Shown piece by piece: positions 61,870 to 64,000 of a stretch of DNA of 64,000 nucleotides. The DNA is from Vicinamibacteria bacterium (GTDB lineage Bacteria > Acidobacteriota > Vicinamibacteria > Vicinamibacterales > UBA8438), in NCBI GenBank assembly GCA_022820825.1, contig JAJEEU010000057.1, positions 23,910 through 87,909 of the forward strand, read 5' to 3'. Below the pieces are notes generated by a model that worked only from the letters and a program-made list of their open reading frames with translations, searched no databases and had not been told where the DNA came from. Made by a program: the position numbers and the translations under genes. Numbering within the stretch: the first letter of the stretch is position 1; the number at the start of each line of letters is the position of its first letter.

Positions 61870-62427
61870 ATGCCCGGCACCTCCACCCGGTTTCTGGCGC
61901 TGATGCGCGGCCTTAACGTCGGCGGGCACAACGTCATCGGCAAGCACGAGCTTGTCCGCTGCTTCGAGCAGCTCGGCTTCGACAGCGTGCGCTCGTACAT
62001 ACAGAGCGGCAACGTGCTGTTCCGCTCGGACGAATCACGGGTGGCGGCGCTGTCCGGCGCGATCGAGGCGGCGCTCTCGGAGCGGCTCTCGAACCGGGTG
62101 CGGGTCGTCGTCCTATCCCGTGCGCGCTACCGGGCCGCCGTGGCCTCCGCCCCGGACGACTGGGGCAGGAACGACGAGCGCAAGCACAACGCGCTGTTCA
62201 CCCTGCGCGGAATCACGCCGCGACGGGTCATCGAGCAACTGCCCGTCCCGAAGGGCAAGATCGAAACGGTTTCCAGCGGACCCGGCGTGATCTTCTGGTC
62301 CGTCTCGAAGCAGCACCAGACCCGGGCAGCCTGGATGAAGCTGGCCGCAGCACCCGTCTACCAGCACGTTACCGTCCGCAACCACCGGACGGTCTTCAAG
62401 CTGCGCGAGCTCCTGGAAGAACTGTAG
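61870..62427 (+). CDS. DUF1697 protein
   Basis: This 185-residue cytoplasmic protein matches DUF1697 along its whole length: RFLALMRGLNVGGHNVIGKH, ELVRCFEQLGFDSVRSYIQS, GNVLFRSDES, VVVLSRARYRAAVASAPDD, NDERKHNALFTL, GPGVIFWSVSKQHQTRA and NHRTVFKLRELL. Structures of the family are known as small alpha/beta proteins but no role is assigned. It starts 17 bases after the aldolase gene and is probably co-transcribed. Confidence 0.9.
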   Translation: MPGTSTRFLALMRGLNVGGHNVIGKHELVRCFEQLGFDSVRSYIQSGNVLFRSDESRVAALSGAIEAALSERLSNRVRVVVLSRARYRAAVASAPDDWGRNDERKHNALFTLRGITPRRVIEQLPVPKGKIETVSSGPGVIFWSVSKQHQTRAAWMKLAAAPVYQHVTVRNHRTVFKLRELLEEL

Positions 62428-62515
62428 ACATCTCCGTGCGTTTGCGACGTCACGGTGGCGGCGCTAAGATGACTCGTGGGGGTCATTCAATCGCGTCCGG
62501 CATGACGCGGCAGGT

Positions 62516-62674
62516 ATGAGCATGGACATACCGACCTGGACTACCCCGGCGATGGTGTTGGCCGCGGCGCTGTGGATCGTGCGTGAGATCCGCAGTGTCG
62601 GCGAACGGCTGGCGCACCTGGAGGGGCGCATCGTCGGCTGGCAGGACCGCACGGCCGGCCGCCCTGACCGGTAG
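62516..62674 (+). CDS. Small membrane protein, 52 residues, unknown
   Basis: A short frame from ATG 62516 to TAG 62674 encodes one hydrophobic helix (TTPAMVLAAALWIV) followed by a charged amphipathic helix (REIRSVGERLAHLEGRIVGW). This layout, one helix plus a short coiled coil, is common among small membrane proteins near mobile elements. The ribosome site is weak and no family is recognised. Confidence 0.45.
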   Translation: MSMDIPTWTTPAMVLAAALWIVREIRSVGERLAHLEGRIVGWQDRTAGRPDR

Positions 62675-62715
62675 CAGGCGAGCAACCGCCGCAGACGTCC
62701 ACGTCAAGACACTAG

Positions 62716-63862
62716 TGTACCGTGCGCTAAGTGCTTGTACTGGTCAGTGAAACTTGGTACTGTCTGATGCATGCAGACAACCAAGGGCTTTCAATTGCTC
62801 CCCGACGACCGGGAGACCTTGCGCCGATGGCTGCGGCGTTCTACGACGCCGAGCGGTCAGACGCGGAGAGCGCGCATCCTGCTGTCGCTCGACGAGGGCC
62901 GCAGTCCCACAGATACTGCTCGACTGTTGCACATCAGCCGGGCGACCGTGCACCTGTGGCACCGCCGCTACCGCGCCGAAGGACTCTCCGGCCTGTTCGA
63001 TCGCCCGCGCTCGGGGCGGCCGACGGTCATCGCCCCGCGCACCGTCGAGCGCATTCTGTTTCTGACCACCGAGCGGGTGCCCGTCGAGGCGACCCACTGG
63101 AGCACGCGGCTGATGGCGCGCTACGCGGGGGTCACGCAGTGGCAGGTGCGGCAGGTCTGGCGGGCGGCCGACGTCAAGCCGCATCGGCTCAAGACCTTCA
63201 AGCTCAGCCGGGACCCGCAGTTTGCCGAGAAGGTCATCGACGTGGTCGGGCTCTACCTCGACCCGCCCGACAACGCGCTGGTGCTCTCGGTCGACGAGAA
63301 GACGCAAATCCAGGCGCTCGACCGCACGCAGCCGGGACTGCCGATGAAACCGGGCCGCGCCGCTACGCTGACGCACGACTACAAGCGACACGGGACCACG
63401 AATCTGTATGCTGCCTTCAACGTGGCCACCGGCGAGGTGCTCGGCCGCATCACCCGGCGCCATCGCGCCACCGAATTCCGCCAGCTGCTCGCGCAGATCG
63501 ACCGCGCCACGCCGCCGGAGCTGGCCCTGCACCTGATCGTCGACAACTCCAGCACGCATACGACCGAAGCGATTCGGGACTTCCTGGCTGCCCATCCCCG
63601 CTTTCACCTGCATTTCACGCCGACCAGCGCGTCCTGGCTCAACGCCGTCGAAACCTGGTTCGGCCAGTTGGAGCGGCGCGCCCTCAGGCGCGGGGTGTTC
63701 ACCAGCGTCAGCGAACTGCGAGAGGAAATCCGTCGATTCATTGACACGCACAACATGCACTCTGCCAAGCCCTTCCGATGGACCAAGTCGGCCGGTGCTA
63801 TCCTCGATGCTGTCGAACGGGCGCGCCAATCATTGCGTCAAGAAATCTCCCGCACAGAACAC
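62716..63862 (+). mobile_element. IS630-family insertion sequence, complete
   Basis: The element is 1147 bp. Its ends GTGTACCGTGCG (62716) and the complement of CGCACAGAACAC (ending 63862) match at about 10 of 12 positions. Each end is flanked by TA (62714-62715 and 63863-63864), the expected IS630 target duplication. The transposase gene reads into the right TA to obtain its TAG stop. Confidence 0.85.
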
Positions 63863-63865
63863 TAG
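62771..63865 (+). CDS. IS630-family transposase
   Basis: This 364-residue protein has an N-terminal helix-turn-helix pair (RARILLSLDEGRSPTDTARL and ISRATVHLWHRRYRAEG), a linker and a DDE nuclease domain: Asp in LSVDEKTQIQALDR, Asp in LIVDNSSTHTTEA and Glu in WLNAVETWFGQLERRAL. All three catalytic acids are present and the frame is intact, so it may be active. Its stop codon is completed by the flanking TA. Confidence 0.95.
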   Translation: MQTTKGFQLLPDDRETLRRWLRRSTTPSGQTRRARILLSLDEGRSPTDTARLLHISRATVHLWHRRYRAEGLSGLFDRPRSGRPTVIAPRTVERILFLTTERVPVEATHWSTRLMARYAGVTQWQVRQVWRAADVKPHRLKTFKLSRDPQFAEKVIDVVGLYLDPPDNALVLSVDEKTQIQALDRTQPGLPMKPGRAATLTHDYKRHGTTNLYAAFNVATGEVLGRITRRHRATEFRQLLAQIDRATPPELALHLIVDNSSTHTTEAIRDFLAAHPRFHLHFTPTSASWLNAVETWFGQLERRALRRGVFTSVSELREEIRRFIDTHNMHSAKPFRWTKSAGAILDAVERARQSLRQEISRTEH

Positions 63866-64000
63866 AACCTATCTCAAAATTGAAGCAAGCATTGAGATGC
63901 GCTATGCTGCATGTTGATGGTGAAGCTGACCGACGAGCAGTGGGAGCGCATTCGGGAACATTTTCCTGAGGAGCGTCGTGCTGCCGGCATTGCGGGTCGC
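63866..64000 (+). mobile_element. Start of a second insertion sequence (IS5/IS4-type), cut by window end
   Basis: GAACCTATCTCAAAATTG right after the IS630 copy resembles the left end of IS5-type elements. The start of a transposase follows. Confidence 0.55.
63911..64000 (+). CDS. Transposase N-terminus (IS5/IS4-type), 3' cut
   Basis: From ATG 63911 the frame stays open to the window end and reads VKLTDEQWERIREHFPEE, the typical opening of IS5-family transposases (DUF4096 domain). Only about 30 residues are visible, so intactness cannot be judged. Confidence 0.7.
   Translation, partial: MLMVKLTDEQWERIREHFPEERRAAGIAGR

Overview
The window is a GC-rich, gene-dense bacterial segment. The gene families suggest an Acidobacteriota-type organism, perhaps class Vicinamibacteria: a DUF1552 protein, DUF3500, PQQ beta-propeller dehydrogenases, secreted cytochrome c/copper monooxygenases and many signal-peptide proteins of unknown function. 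This taxonomic reading is inference; no rRNA, tRNA or other phylogenetic marker was recognised. Most products carry a signal peptide or lipobox, so the region mainly encodes periplasmic or exported catabolic machinery.

Layout. 1-4747: a partial DUF1552 gene, then four paralogues of a secreted family of unknown function (here 'T family', [10 protein letters not shown] motif). The last two T genes are translationally coupled to a cytochrome c-PQQ dehydrogenase (4744-6798). 6932-12659 (minus): an esterase, HbpS-like, NTF2-like, LVIVD, NTF2-like and metallo-beta-lactamase-fold run. 12753-18192: SDR, SASA esterase, the first copper monooxygenase ('A') and partner ('B') pair, and an epoxide hydrolase. 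18276-24497 (plus): two HupE/UreJ proteins, two SDRs, a PQQ dehydrogenase and a cyclase, with a decayed PQQ dehydrogenase on the other strand. 24510-29335 (minus): a DUF3500, sugar dehydrogenase, A, B operon. 29461-36838: a lipoprotein propeller, small secreted proteins, a secreted HpaI-type aldolase, a methyltransferase, another A gene, a lectin-like protein and an NHL protein resembling peptidylamidoglycolate lyase (PAL). 36875-46992 (minus): eight genes, two amidohydrolases followed by A-B-B-A-A-B. 47132-49552: a molybdenum hydroxylase large subunit.

49583-54530 looks like a mobile or recombining unit: a CTERM-anchored surface protein, a DUF2511 lipoprotein and a tyrosine recombinase lie between inverted composite repeats. 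54529-56860 is modABC, with modA extended by a 178-bp MITE-like repeat and modC ending at another repeat. 56956-62674 holds a truncated and an intact PQQ dehydrogenase, an SDR with an internal duplication, a second exported aldolase and DUF1697. The window closes with a complete IS630-type element abutting the start of another transposase.

The most interesting system is the set of six A proteins. Each joins an N-terminal single-haem cytochrome c to a domain with every copper ligand of peptidylglycine alpha-hydroxylating monooxygenase (HH, H, HxH, M). Five beta-rich B partners and one PAL-like propeller accompany them. This resembles a split, haem-wired and expanded version of the eukaryotic PHM/PAL amidating enzyme, probably acting on exported or environmental substrates.
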